Notes: generated by a model from the sequence alone, not told the origin. Shown: positions 20,203 to 29,640, counted from the first letter of the stretch. The stretch is 64,000 nt of DNA from Mycobacterium gordonae (GCF_002101675.1 NZ_LQOY01000241.1:48444-112443); one strand, 5' to 3'. Made by a program: numbers and translations.

Positions 20203-22431
20203 TTGCTGTACCGGATCGCTCGCCTTGCCGTCGAGTTCCCCCGCCGGGTGATCGCCGTGGCAATCCTGGCCATGATCGCTGCGGTGATCTTCGGTGTCCC
20301 GGTGATCCAGCACCTTTCGGGGGGCGGAGGGACCGACCCCGGTTCCGAATCGTCCAAGGCCACCGCCTTGCTTTCGCAGAAATTCGACCAGGGCGACATG
20401 ACCCTGGTGATCGCGGTGACCTCCCCGGACGGTGCGCACCGACCGCAAGCCACCGCCGTCGGCACCGATCTCGTTCGGCGACTCAAGGATTCGCCGGATG
20501 TCCGCGAGGTGAAATCGGGGTGGACGGCTCCGCCGGAAGCGGCGCCGGCGTTCTTCAGCCAGGACGGCAAGACCGGGTTGATCGTTGCCGCCATCTCCGG
20601 CGGAGAGCGCGACGCCCAGCGAAACGCCATGCGACTGTCAGACGAACTCGTCCACGACCGCGACGGAGTCACCGTGCGCGCGGGTGGGGACGCAGCAGTT
20701 TCGTGGCAGGTGAATGCCCAGACACAGAAAGACTTGTTCCTCATGGAGGCGGTGGCGTTGCCGCTGAGCTTTGTGGTGCTGGTCTGGGTGTTCGGCGGTT
20801 TGGTCGCCGCGGCGCTGCCGGTGGCAGTCGGCATGTTCGCGATCGTGGGTTCGCTGGCCTCGCTGCGCGCCATCGCGTTGTTCACCGATGTGTCGATCTT
20901 CGCGCTCAATCTTTCCGTCGCGATGGGCATGGCGCTGGCGGTGGACTACACGCTGCTGATCCTGAACCGGTTCCGAGATGAACTGGCCGACGGGCAGACC
21001 CGCGAGGCGGCGCTGGTTCGCACGATCGCCACCGCCGGCCGCACCGTGTTGTTCTCCGCGCTGACGGTCGCCCTGTCCATGGCGACCATGGTGCTTTTCC
21101 CGCCCTACTTTTTGAAGTCCTTCGCCTATGCCGGAACGGCGGTGGTGGTGCTTGCCGCGGCGGCGGCAATCACCGTGACCCCCGCAGCGATCGTGCTGCT
21201 GGACAGCCGGCTGGATTCCTTGGATGTGCGCCCGTTGCTGCGGCGAATCTTCTGGGGCTCAGCGGGTCCGAGCCGTTCACTGCAGCGGCGGTCCTGGTAT
21301 CTGTGGACGAAAGCGGTGATGCGCCACGCGCTGCCCATCGGAATCGCGATCATCGCGCTCCTACTGCTACTGGGTTCCCCGTTCACCCGGGTGCGGTGGG
21401 GCTTCGCGGACGACCGGATCCTGCCGACCTCGGCATCGGCGCGCCAAGTGGGTGATATGTTACGCAACGACTTCCCGGACCGCGGAGTGCCCGACATCAC
21501 GGTCGTACTGCCGGACGCGACCAATCTCAGCGCAGCTGAACTGGATTCGTATGCCGCCGCGCTGTCCCGGGTGCCGGAGGTCAAATGGGCGGCCTGGCTG
21601 GGCGGCACGTTCGTCGACGGTCAACGGTTCGGGCCCCCCTCGGCGCCGTACGGACTGCGGGACGGCAGCGCCTTCCTGACCGTCGGCACCACCGCGCCGC
21701 TCTACACCTCCGCGTCGACCACCCAGCTGGACCGACTGCACGCCGTCCCCACGCCGAGGAACAGGGCTGTGTGGCTGACCGGTGTGGCGCAAAGCAACCG
21801 GGATAGCGTGCACGCGATCGCATCCCGGCTACCGGTCGTCCTGACGCTGATCGCCGTCATCACCCTCACCCTGGTGTTCCTGCTGACCGGAAGTGTGGTG
21901 CTGCCCGTCAAAGCCCTGTTCATGAACACGTTGTCGCTGACCGCGGCATTCGGTGCGCTGGTATGGATTTTCCAGGAAGGCCACCTGGGGGGACTGGGCA
22001 CGGCCGCCACCGGCACACTGGGCGTCCAACTGCCGGTTCTGTTGTTCTGCATCGCTTTCGGATTGTCCATGGATTACGAGGTGTTCTTGATCTCGCGGAT
22101 CCGCGAGTACTGGCTGGCCTCCGATCAAGGGCCGGCCGCCAATGACGAGAGCGTCGCCCTCGGGGTGGCACACACCGCCCGGGTGATCACTGCCGCGGCG
22201 CTCATCATGGCGATCTCGTTCTCGGCTTTGATGGCCGCCCAGGTTTCGTTCATGCGGTTGTTCGGATTCGGCCTGACGGTGGCGGTGGTTGCCGACGCCA
22301 CACTGGTCCGTATGTTGCTGGTCCCGGCGTTCATGCATGTGCTCGGCCGGGTCAACTGGTGGGCGCCAAAGCCGTTGACCCGTCTGCATGAGCGGTTCGG
22401 CCTGCGGGAGGAGCTCAGCCACCCTCGCTAA
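20203..22431 (+). CDS. MMPL/RND-family membrane transporter
   Basis: This 742-residue protein belongs to the MMPL branch of the RND superfamily, proton-driven exporters that move lipids and siderophores in mycobacteria. A first transmembrane helix near residues 15-35 is followed by a periplasmic domain and a helix bundle; the layout repeats from about residue 370. Asp-Tyr pairs typical of the MmpL proton relay occur at 248-249 and 624-625. It is shorter than the usual 950-residue MmpL and lacks their long C-terminal cytoplasmic part. The start is TTG, chosen because GAGGGGA lies just upstream. Only 11 bases separate it from the ABC gene, so all three genes look like one operon. Transport of the peptide or its lipidated form is inferred. 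Confidence 0.92.
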   Translation: MLYRIARLAVEFPRRVIAVAILAMIAAVIFGVPVIQHLSGGGGTDPGSESSKATALLSQKFDQGDMTLVIAVTSPDGAHRPQATAVGTDLVRRLKDSPDVREVKSGWTAPPEAAPAFFSQDGKTGLIVAAISGGERDAQRNAMRLSDELVHDRDGVTVRAGGDAAVSWQVNAQTQKDLFLMEAVALPLSFVVLVWVFGGLVAAALPVAVGMFAIVGSLASLRAIALFTDVSIFALNLSVAMGMALAVDYTLLILNRFRDELADGQTREAALVRTIATAGRTVLFSALTVALSMATMVLFPPYFLKSFAYAGTAVVVLAAAAAITVTPAAIVLLDSRLDSLDVRPLLRRIFWGSAGPSRSLQRRSWYLWTKAVMRHALPIGIAIIALLLLLGSPFTRVRWGFADDRILPTSASARQVGDMLRNDFPDRGVPDITVVLPDATNLSAAELDSYAAALSRVPEVKWAAWLGGTFVDGQRFGPPSAPYGLRDGSAFLTVGTTAPLYTSASTTQLDRLHAVPTPRNRAVWLTGVAQSNRDSVHAIASRLPVVLTLIAVITLTLVFLLTGSVVLPVKALFMNTLSLTAAFGALVWIFQEGHLGGLGTAATGTLGVQLPVLLFCIAFGLSMDYEVFLISRIREYWLASDQGPAANDESVALGVAHTARVITAAALIMAISFSALMAAQVSFMRLFGFGLTVAVVADATLVRMLLVPAFMHVLGRVNWWAPKPLTRLHERFGLREELSHPR

Positions 22432-22443
22432 GGCTGTTCGGCC

Positions 22444-22463
22444 GCAAGAATTTCGCAAGAATT
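22444..22463. repeat. Short direct repeat upstream of kinase gene
   Basis: GCAAGAATT occurs twice (22444-22452 and 22455-22463) with start points 11 bases apart, about one helical turn, in the 128-base gap before the kinase gene. This spacing suits a protein-binding site, but no regulator is recognised. Confidence 0.3.
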
Positions 22464-22506
22464 GCGACAAGATGCGGCAAGCGTCGCGGTGCAGGGTAGG
22501 TGTGTC

Positions 22507-22522
22507 GGCCGCTCGGGCGGCC
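22507..22522. other. GC-rich hairpin between transporter and kinase genes
   Basis: GGCCGC and GCGGCC form a perfect 6-bp stem with a 4-base loop, 38 bases before the kinase start. It is not followed by a T-run. It could be an intrinsic terminator of the mycobacterial kind, an attenuator, or chance in GC-rich DNA. Confidence 0.35.
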
Positions 22523-22559
22523 CGGCCGGGTTTCACCGCAACGCAGGAGGAAATACATC

Positions 22560-24488
22560 GTGGACACCACTCACCCGCTGACGTTGACGACCGGGCAGAT
22601 CTTCGCCGGGTTCCGGATTGTCCGGGTGCTGGGCGCCGGCGGGATGGGCACCGTGTACCTGGCGACACACCCGCGATTGCCACGCGAGAACGCGCTGAAG
22701 GTGTTGCCGGAGCAATGGAGTGCCGATCCGGTGTATCGCGCCCGGTTCGAGCGGGAAGCCGAATTGGCTGCGGGTCTTTCGCACCCGCACATCGTCCAGG
22801 TCCACGACCGCGGCGAGCAGGACGGGCGGTTCTGGCTCTCCATGGACTATGTGCCCGGAACCGACGCCGCGCGGTTGTTGCGCGAAAGATTCTCCGGCGG
22901 AATGCCGGTGGATGAGGTGGTCCGGGTCATCGGGGCGGTGGCCTCGGCGCTGGACCATGCCCATCAGCGGGGCCTGCTGCACCGCGACGTCAAGCCCGCC
23001 AACATTCTGCTGGAAGACGACGGCCCGCAACCGCGGGGCGTTTTCCTTGCCGACTTCGGCATCGCGCGGCGCATCGACGACGCGGTCGGCCTGACCTCCA
23101 CGAACATGACGGTAGGGACGGTCAACTACTCCGCCCCCGAGCAACTGCGCGGCGATCCGGTCGACGGGCGTGCCGATCAGTACGCGTTGGCCTGCACCGC
23201 ATTTCATCTGCTGACGGGTGCACCACCCTACGACGACTCGAATTCGGCGGTGGTGATCGCGCATCACGTCGGTGCCCCACCGCCCTCGATCGGGGCGCTG
23301 CGTCCCGAATTGGCCGGGCTGGACGGGGTTTTCGCCACCGCAATGGCCAAGGACCCGGCGCACCGGTTCGGCAGCTGCGGTGAGTTCGCCGATCAGCTGG
23401 CCCGGCATGCGGGTCCGGGTTTCGCGTACGCCGGTGAGATTCCGGACGGTCCGGTCCTGCAGTACCCGACGCACCCGTCGCTGAGCGACACGCTGCCCGC
23501 TCTGCCGCGAACCACCGACGGTCGCAGCAGACGGATGCGCGTCGTGGTCGCCGCTCTGTTCTGCATCGCACTGCTCATCGGCGGTGGGATCATCGCGGGG
23601 GAGAAGCTGATCTCCCACTACCGCTCGAGCGCGGCCGCCAAGACCCCGGTTGTCCTGCCTACCACCACCACTCCCGCACCCAATACAGGGCCGTTCACCG
23701 GGTCGTTTCAGGTGGAGTACGGCGTGGTGACCGGCGTCGACGGCCAGCGTGCTGAGAAGCCGGTGCCGCCGACCAGCGAAACATGGTCAGTGCGATCGGT
23801 ATGCGGTTCCGCCGGATGCGTGGCAACCGCGACCCGGTACGGCGGTGACACCATGCAGGTGCCGGAGATCGTGTTCGACCAGGTGGATGGGACGTGGGTG
23901 GCGGTCAGCGTCGGCTCGACCACTTGCGGTAATGCCGAAGGTGAAGTTTGGGAGACGTTTGCGCTGCGGGCGCGGCCGGATGGCACGCTGGCCGGTGAAG
24001 CGACCCAGACGATGGCCAAGGGTTGCGCGAACAAGCGGACGGTGACCTTCACCCGCACGGGAGACACCGACGTGAACAGCCTGCCGGATCCGGCCGCCCT
24101 GCCCCCACGGGTGAAGTCGCCGGCGGCGGCGCTGCACGGCCGGTACCACCAATTGTCGGTGCAGCCAAACGGTTTCAAAGATCAGGGCGACTACGTTGTC
24201 CGGACCGACTGCCTGCGAACCGGTGATCGGTGCGTGAGCCTGCTGCACACCGCGCCGGCCACCGCAATGGTGTTGCTCTACGCCGACGGGAATTGGAACT
24301 ATGACCGGGAATTCGACGGCACTTGTGGGCGGGGCCGGCAGACGCACGTGAGAATTGTTGTGCCGTTTGCTCTTCCGCAGCCGCTACAAGACCCGATCAC
24401 GACGCTGACCGGAAATGGGCACGAGGAACTCACGGGCGGATGCCCGAGCACTGACGTGCAGGTGACCTTGACCCGCACCGGCGATTGA
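22560..24488 (+). CDS. Transmembrane Ser/Thr protein kinase, PknF/PknJ type, with duplicated extracellular module
   Basis: This 642-residue receptor-like kinase phosphorylates Ser/Thr residues in the cytoplasm. It has a glycine loop GAGGMG (25-30), catalytic Lys47, HRDVKPAN from residue 141 and DFG from 165, so it should be active. One membrane helix lies near 326-348, followed by a Pro/Thr linker. The extracellular part is two similar modules (about 380-500 and 525-642), each with four cysteines and each ending in a V-T-x-TRTGD motif, which looks like a tandem duplication with two disulfides per module. The start is GTG at 22560, preceded by AGGAGGAAA; an upstream in-frame start at 22500 has no such site. 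It lies downstream of the synthetase and transporter genes on the same strand and could regulate them. PknJ is the nearest family I recall. Confidence 0.93.
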   Translation: MDTTHPLTLTTGQIFAGFRIVRVLGAGGMGTVYLATHPRLPRENALKVLPEQWSADPVYRARFEREAELAAGLSHPHIVQVHDRGEQDGRFWLSMDYVPGTDAARLLRERFSGGMPVDEVVRVIGAVASALDHAHQRGLLHRDVKPANILLEDDGPQPRGVFLADFGIARRIDDAVGLTSTNMTVGTVNYSAPEQLRGDPVDGRADQYALACTAFHLLTGAPPYDDSNSAVVIAHHVGAPPPSIGALRPELAGLDGVFATAMAKDPAHRFGSCGEFADQLARHAGPGFAYAGEIPDGPVLQYPTHPSLSDTLPALPRTTDGRSRRMRVVVAALFCIALLIGGGIIAGEKLISHYRSSAAAKTPVVLPTTTTPAPNTGPFTGSFQVEYGVVTGVDGQRAEKPVPPTSETWSVRSVCGSAGCVATATRYGGDTMQVPEIVFDQVDGTWVAVSVGSTTCGNAEGEVWETFALRARPDGTLAGEATQTMAKGCANKRTVTFTRTGDTDVNSLPDPAALPPRVKSPAAALHGRYHQLSVQPNGFKDQGDYVVRTDCLRTGDRCVSLLHTAPATAMVLLYADGNWNYDREFDGTCGRGRQTHVRIVVPFALPQPLQDPITTLTGNGHEELTGGCPSTDVQVTLTRTGD

Positions 24489-24500
24489 GCGGGCAACCGG

Positions 24501-24953
24501 TCAGCGGGTTTCCGTCGCCGCGATGTGCTGGTGCGCCCGCGGGCTGAACTGGAATCGCCGGCCAGTCACCGACTCGGGAATGACCCGGACATAGTGCGAT
24601 TTCTCGGAGTCGGTCCAGGGCAGCAGGTGAGCGCGTTCGGCCTCGGCGATGTCGTCGTCGCTGCGCACTGAACGGGCGGTGCCTTTGATGATCACGCTCC
24701 AGCCTTCGGCGACGTTGTGATCGTCCACTTCGAACACCACGTTGTTGTTGATCGCGGTGCTGACCAACTTAGTGCCCCCGGCGGTCCGGAACAGAATGGT
24801 TTTCCGTTGCACGACGTAGTTCACCGGGAAGATCTCGGGGCGGCCGTCGACGGCGGTCACCAATCGGCCCAACGTCATACTCGCCAGCAGTTGCCAGCAT
24901 TCGTGCGCGGACAGGATGCTGGCGCCCACGTGGTCGTGGCTTCCGTACGTCAT
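24501..24953 (-). CDS. Pyridoxamine 5'-phosphate oxidase-family (FMN-binding-type) protein
   Basis: The 150-residue protein has the split-barrel pattern of the PNPOx-like family: LASMTLGRLVT near residues 24-34, then FPVNYVV and TILFRT strands, and a later ARSV strand. Members bind flavin or F420, and many mycobacterial ones have no assigned substrate. Length fits a single-domain member of the Pyridox_ox_2 type. The gene converges on the kinase gene with 12 bases between stop codons. No partner gene is evident, and the cofactor cannot be decided from sequence. Confidence 0.8.
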   Translation of the reverse strand: MTYGSHDHVGASILSAHECWQLLASMTLGRLVTAVDGRPEIFPVNYVVQRKTILFRTAGGTKLVSTAINNNVVFEVDDHNVAEGWSVIIKGTARSVRSDDDIAEAERAHLLPWTDSEKSHYVRVIPESVTGRRFQFSPRAHQHIAATETR

Positions 24954-25033
24954 GGCACCAGATTATTGAACGACGGCCGGTCGTCGCGCCTGCCAAAGGT
25001 CCTCTCCTGTGCGGGACCAAAGCAGTATCCGCC

Positions 25034-25765
25034 TCAGGTGACCGCCGTGCCGAAAAGGTGGCCCACGCCGTAGGTAAACGCCAGTCCCGCGGCGCCGCCG
25101 ATGGTGACGCGCAGCACCGCGCGCCGCACGCTGCTGCCACCGATCCGCGCGCTGAGCGCGCCCGCCAGTGCCAACGCGATCAACACCGCGACGAACGTCA
25201 CGGGCACCCGCCAGGTTGCGGGCGGTAACAGTATCGCCGCCAGCGGAAGCAGCGCTCCGGCGATGAAAGAGCCGGCTGACGCCGCCGCGGCATGCCACGG
25301 ATTGGTCAGTTCCTCCGGATTGATCTGCAATTCAGCCTCGGCATGCGCGGCGAACGCGTCATGCGCGGTGAGTTCCTTGGCCACCCGCGCGGCGGTCGTG
25401 GGCGACAGGCCTTTGGCCTCGTAGATTGCGGTGAGCTCAGCCAGTTCCGCCTCGGGGGTATCGCGAAGTTCGTGACGTTCCTTGTGCAGCAGGGCTCGTT
25501 CACTGTCGCGCTGACTGGACACCGAAACGTACTCGCCCAGCGCCATCGACACCGCGCCGGCCACCAGGCCGGCCAACCCGGCGGTGAAGATCGGGCCGCG
25601 GGCGGCGGTCGCTCCGGCCACACCGACCACGATGCCGGCGACGGAGACCACGCCGTCGTTGGCGCCGAGCACCGCGGCCCGCAGCCAGTTCAACCTGCCG
25701 GAGGCGCCTTTGCGGTGCGGCTCGGACGGATGAAGTCCCTGTCGGCTCTGTTGTTCGTCAACCAC
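25034..25765 (-). CDS. VIT/CCC1-family divalent metal (Fe/Mn) transporter
   Basis: This 243-residue membrane protein matches the VIT1/CCC1 family, which exports or sequesters iron or manganese. The hallmark first helix LRAAVLGANDGVVSVAGIVVGVAGA is near residues 29-53, followed by a second helix with GAVSMALGEYVSVSSQ and three C-terminal helices. The cytosolic segment between helices 2 and 3 (about 85-150) is rich in Glu and His, as in the metal-binding domain of the family. It lies 48 bases after the APC permease gene on the same strand and could share its transcript. I saw no IdeR-like box directly before it. Confidence 0.9.
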   Translation of the reverse strand: MVDEQQSRQGLHPSEPHRKGASGRLNWLRAAVLGANDGVVSVAGIVVGVAGATAARGPIFTAGLAGLVAGAVSMALGEYVSVSSQRDSERALLHKERHELRDTPEAELAELTAIYEAKGLSPTTAARVAKELTAHDAFAAHAEAELQINPEELTNPWHAAAASAGSFIAGALLPLAAILLPPATWRVPVTFVAVLIALALAGALSARIGGSSVRRAVLRVTIGGAAGLAFTYGVGHLFGTAVT

Positions 25766-25813
25766 GGGCTAAAGCCAACCGCACCGGCGGCCGTCCCGCC
25801 AGCAAGCGCAGCC

Positions 25814-27073
25814 TCACCGTCGCAACAAGCGCCGTGACCAGTACACCGCCGCGCCCAGGACCAGGAACGCGGCGCCCGCGATCACCGAGGTCAGAGGGAG
25901 TGCAAATGCCACGACGACGCAGCCCAGTGCGCCGAACACCGGAATGATCTTCGGCAGCGAACCTTCCTCGGGCCGCAGCGTGAAGGCGGACGCGTTGGCG
26001 ACTGCGTAGTAGACCAGCACCGCGAACGACGAGAATCCGATCGCACCGCGCAGATCGACCGTGGCCGCCAACGAGGCGGCCACCAGCCCAACCGCAAGCT
26101 CGGCCCGGTGCGGCACCGCAAAACGGGGGTGCACGGCGTCGAGTTGACGGGGAAGATGGCGGTCGCGCGCCATGGCCAACGCGGTCCGGGACACTCCCAG
26201 CAGCAGCGACAGCAGGGAACCCAGCGCCGCGAGTACCGCACCGACAGCGACGATCGGCACCAGCCAACCCGCACCTGCTATCCGCACCGCATCCACCAAG
26301 GGGGTGGCGGTCGAGGCGACGCGCCGCGGTCCGAGCACACCCAGCACGGCGACCGCGACACCGGCATACACCGCCAGCGTCACCGCCAGGGCGATCAGGA
26401 TCGCCCGCGGGATGGTGCGGGCCGGGTCGCGAACCTCCTCGCCCAGGGTGGCGATGCGGGCGTAGCCGGCGAACGCGAAGAACAGCAGCCCGGCGGACTG
26501 CAACACGCCGCCTGCCGAAATGCCATGCCATGTGGTGAGATTCGCGGCGAGGTCGGGCGCGCCGAACACGAACGCGGCTACCACCACGGCGGTCAGCACG
26601 AGTAACACCGCCGCGACGATGCTCCGCGCCAGCCACGTCGACTTCTGTACGCCGAGGTAGTTGACGACGGTCAGGGCCAGCACCGAGGTCACCGCCACGA
26701 CATGCGCGTGGGCCGGCCACGCGTACGTCCCGACGGTCAGGGCCATCGCGGCGCAGGACGCGGTCTTGCCGACGACAAAACCCCAGCCGGCGAGATATCC
26801 CCAGAACTCGCCCAACCGCTCCCGGCCGTAGACGTAGGTACCGCCGGACGCGGGATATAGCGCCGCCAACCGCGCCGATGAGCTGGCGTTGCAGTACGCC
26901 AGCACACCGGCGGCCGCCAAGCCGATCAACAAGCCGGCCCCGGCGGCCCGCGCGGCGGGCGCCAGCGCCGCAAAGATGCCGGCGCCGATCATGGAGCTCA
27001 GGCCGATCACCACCGCGTCGCCGACGCCGAGGGTTCGTCGCAGTTGCTTTGAGGGCTGGCCGCCGGTTGTCAC
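25814..27073 (-). CDS. APC-superfamily amino-acid permease
   Basis: The 419-residue protein has about 11-12 hydrophobic helices. Its N-terminal motif LGVGDAVVIGLSSMIGAGIF (15-34) contains the G-S/A-x-I-G-x-G-I-F substrate-backbone site typical of the amino acid/polyamine/organocation family. The YPASGGTYVYGRERLGE segment that follows is also characteristic. It should import an amino acid or polyamine by cation coupling. The substrate is unknown. It is transcribed away from the type III glutamine synthetase gene across a 327-base gap, so a nitrogen-related role is possible but only inferred. Confidence 0.9.
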   Translation of the reverse strand: MTTGGQPSKQLRRTLGVGDAVVIGLSSMIGAGIFAALAPAARAAGAGLLIGLAAAGVLAYCNASSSARLAALYPASGGTYVYGRERLGEFWGYLAGWGFVVGKTASCAAMALTVGTYAWPAHAHVVAVTSVLALTVVNYLGVQKSTWLARSIVAAVLLVLTAVVVAAFVFGAPDLAANLTTWHGISAGGVLQSAGLLFFAFAGYARIATLGEEVRDPARTIPRAILIALAVTLAVYAGVAVAVLGVLGPRRVASTATPLVDAVRIAGAGWLVPIVAVGAVLAALGSLLSLLLGVSRTALAMARDRHLPRQLDAVHPRFAVPHRAELAVGLVAASLAATVDLRGAIGFSSFAVLVYYAVANASAFTLRPEEGSLPKIIPVFGALGCVVVAFALPLTSVIAGAAFLVLGAAVYWSRRLLRR

Positions 27074-27400
27074 CCGATCACGCTACCGGCTAGCCCGCCG
27101 CGGCGAGCAGGTCCGCAAAGGCGTTTTCCATGTATTGCGCAGGGAGATCCGGCACGCCGCGACGAGCGAGTCCGGCGGAAGTTCGCGGTGCCCGTCCAGG
27201 CACATGTCGTCACTCCAGCTCAGCTGCTGCACGTCAAGCCCCCTTCGGGCGTCCCGTCTCACGTTCGCAACCAACGCTGCGCCACCGTTGACGCCGGCGT
27301 AACAAGATTGCCATCGAACCTACCTACGGTGAGGCGGTCTAGCGTCCGTCAGGCGATGAGCCACGGACCCCCTCAAAGTTAGATAGCGATAGGAACTCAA
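27074..27400. other. Intergenic region between permease and glutamine synthetase genes
   Basis: This 327-base gap should hold divergent promoters for the permease (minus) and glutamine synthetase (plus). A minus-strand reading near 27103-27170 gives a short protein-like tail ending MENAFADLLAAAG before a stop, which could be the remnant of a lost gene. The upstream frame is closed, so it is not called. No clear operator was found. Confidence 0.4.
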
Positions 27401-29578
27401 TTGAGCGGAAACGCGGTCCGCCTGCAGGCGATCAACAATGTCGAGGCTTATGTACCCCCGGCGATCAGTTTTGTACCGGGTGAAGCGCCGGGCGAGATCT
27501 TCGGCTCCAACGTCTTCACCAAGGCCGAGATGCAGGCGCGGCTGCCGAAATCGGTATTCAAGTCCATCGTGGCCACCATCGAGAAGGGCGCGCCGCTCGA
27601 CCCCGCGGTCGCCGACACGGTCGCGGTGGCGATGAAGGACTGGGCGCTGGAGAAGGGCGCCACCCACTACGCTCACGTCTTCTACCCGATGACCGGCCTG
27701 ACCGCGGAGAAGCACGACAGTTTCCTGGAGCCGGTCTCCGACGGCGCGACACTGGCCGAGTTCGCCGGCAAGACATTGATCCAGGGCGAGCCCGATGCGT
27801 CCAGCTTCCCGTCCGGCGGACTGCGCAGCACCTTCGAAGCGCGGGGCTACACCGGCTGGGATGTGACCAGCCCGGCCTACATCCTGGAGAATCCGAACGG
27901 CAATACGCTCTGCATCCCAACGGTATTCGTCTCCATGACCGGTGAGGCGCTGGACTACAAGACTCCGCTGCTGCGCAGCCAGCAGGCCATGGGCATTCAC
28001 GCCGAGCGCATCCTGACCCTGTTCGGGCATCAGGACCTGAACAAGGTCGTGTCCTTCTGCGGGCCCGAGCAGGAGTACTTCCTGGTCGACCGGCACTTCT
28101 TCCTGGCGCGGCCCGACCTGATCAACGCCGGGCGCACGGTGTTCGGCGCCAAGCCACCCAAGGGCCAGGAGTTCGACGACCACTACTTCGGCGCGGTTCC
28201 CGAGCGTGTCCTGGGCTTCATGATGGACACCGAGCGGGAGCTGTTCAAACTCGGCATTCCGGCCAAGACCCGGCACAACGAGGTGGCCCCCGGCCAGTTC
28301 GAGGTGGCGCCCATGTTCGAGCGGGCCAACATCGCCTCCGACCATCAGCAACTGCTGATGACGATCTTCAAGACGATCGCCAAGAAGCACGGCATGGAGT
28401 GCCTCTTCCACGAGAAGCCGTTCGCCGGCGTGAACGGTTCCGGCAAGCACGTGAACTTCTCGGTGGGCAACTCCGAGCTGGGGTCGCTGCTGGTGCCGGG
28501 TGACACCCCGCACGAGAACGCGCAGTTTCTGGTGTTCTGCGCGGCGGTGATCCGCGCCGTGCACAAGTTCGCCGGTCTGCTTCGGGTGTCGGTCGCCTCG
28601 GCCACCAACGACCATCGGCTGGGCGCCAACGAGGCCCCGCCGGCGATCATCTCGATCTTCCTCGGCGAACAGCTTGCCGACGTGTTCGAGCAAATCGCCA
28701 AAGGCGCGGCGACGTCGTCAAAGGGCAAGGGCACCATGATCATTGGTGTCGACACACTGCCCCACCTGCCGACTGACGCGGGGGACCGCAACCGCACCAG
28801 CCCGTTCGCGTTCACGGGCAACCGGTTCGAGTTCCGGGCGCCGGGGTCCGGGCAGACGGTCGCGGTGCCGATGATCGTGCTGAACACGATCATGGCCGAC
28901 TCGTTCGACTACATGGCAACGATCCTCGAGCAGGCTGTCGCCGACGGTGAGGATTTCGATGCCGCGGTGCAGAAACTGCTCACCGACGTCATCACCGAGC
29001 ACGGCGCGGTGGTGTTCAACGGCGACGGCTATTCCGAGAACTGGCAGATCGAGGCCGCCGAGCGCGGGCTGCCGAATCTCAAGACCACCTTGGATGCCAT
29101 CCCGGAGCTGATCAAGCCGGAAGCGGTGGCGGTCTTCGAGAAGTACGGCGTCTTCAACGAGCGCGAATTGCACAGCCGTTACGAGGTACGCCTGGAGCAG
29201 TACGCACTGACCATTGCGGTCGAGGCGAAGCTGGCGCTGGAGATCGGCACCACGGTCATCCTGCCGGCCGCCGTGCGCTACCAGACGGAGCTCGCCCAGA
29301 ATGTCGCCACCCTCAAGGCCGCCGGTGTGGAAGCGAGCACCGTTGCGCTGGAAGCTGTTTCGGCTCCGCTAGCCGACTTGACCGCCGCGCTGGCGATGCT
29401 GAAGGCCGCATTGTCCAACCACTCGGCGAGCTCGGCGCTGGATGAGGCGACACACGCTCAGAAGGAACTGCTGCCGGCGATGGAAGCGGTGCGGGCCGCG
29501 GCGGACGCGCTGGAAGGCGTCGTGGCCGACGACCTGTGGCCGTTACCCACCTACCAGGAGATGCTCTACATCCTCTGA
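27401..29578 (+). CDS. glnN: Glutamine synthetase type III
   Basis: The 725-residue enzyme makes glutamine from glutamate, ammonia and ATP in the cytoplasm. Length and motifs fit the large type III family rather than GlnA (about 480 residues). Visible motifs are the metal/substrate site CGPEQEYFLVD (about 213-223), NEVAPGQFEVAP (about 289-300), HEKPFAGVNGSGKHVNFSV (about 337-355) and the arginine-bearing GDRNRTSPFAFTGNRFEFR (about 464-482). The start is TTG with AGGAA five bases upstream; the frame supports no better start. Most mycobacterial nitrogen assimilation uses GlnA1-type enzymes, so this is an accessory enzyme, not adenylylation-regulated in the known way. Confidence 0.95.
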   Translation: MSGNAVRLQAINNVEAYVPPAISFVPGEAPGEIFGSNVFTKAEMQARLPKSVFKSIVATIEKGAPLDPAVADTVAVAMKDWALEKGATHYAHVFYPMTGLTAEKHDSFLEPVSDGATLAEFAGKTLIQGEPDASSFPSGGLRSTFEARGYTGWDVTSPAYILENPNGNTLCIPTVFVSMTGEALDYKTPLLRSQQAMGIHAERILTLFGHQDLNKVVSFCGPEQEYFLVDRHFFLARPDLINAGRTVFGAKPPKGQEFDDHYFGAVPERVLGFMMDTERELFKLGIPAKTRHNEVAPGQFEVAPMFERANIASDHQQLLMTIFKTIAKKHGMECLFHEKPFAGVNGSGKHVNFSVGNSELGSLLVPGDTPHENAQFLVFCAAVIRAVHKFAGLLRVSVASATNDHRLGANEAPPAIISIFLGEQLADVFEQIAKGAATSSKGKGTMIIGVDTLPHLPTDAGDRNRTSPFAFTGNRFEFRAPGSGQTVAVPMIVLNTIMADSFDYMATILEQAVADGEDFDAAVQKLLTDVITEHGAVVFNGDGYSENWQIEAAERGLPNLKTTLDAIPELIKPEAVAVFEKYGVFNERELHSRYEVRLEQYALTIAVEAKLALEIGTTVILPAAVRYQTELAQNVATLKAAGVEASTVALEAVSAPLADLTAALAMLKAALSNHSASSALDEATHAQKELLPAMEAVRAAADALEGVVADDLWPLPTYQEMLYIL

Positions 29579-29593
29579 GAGACCGTCGTCGGG

Positions 29594-29640
29594 CGTGGGG
29601 GCCGGCCGCAACAGCGGACCGGTGATTCCCGGCCCTCACG
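29594..29640. terminator. Candidate bidirectional terminator between convergent genes
   Basis: CGTGGGGGCCGG (29594-29605) pairs with CCGGCCCTCACG (29629-29640) over 11 of 12 positions with a 23-base loop. It sits between the convergent glutamine synthetase and PPE stops and overlaps the PPE stop codon. There is no T-run on either side. Confidence 0.45.

Noticed and set aside
27083..27274. Minus-strand 63-codon frame in the permease/glutamine synthetase gap
   Set aside because: No start signal and no recognisable protein; at most the tail of a lost gene.
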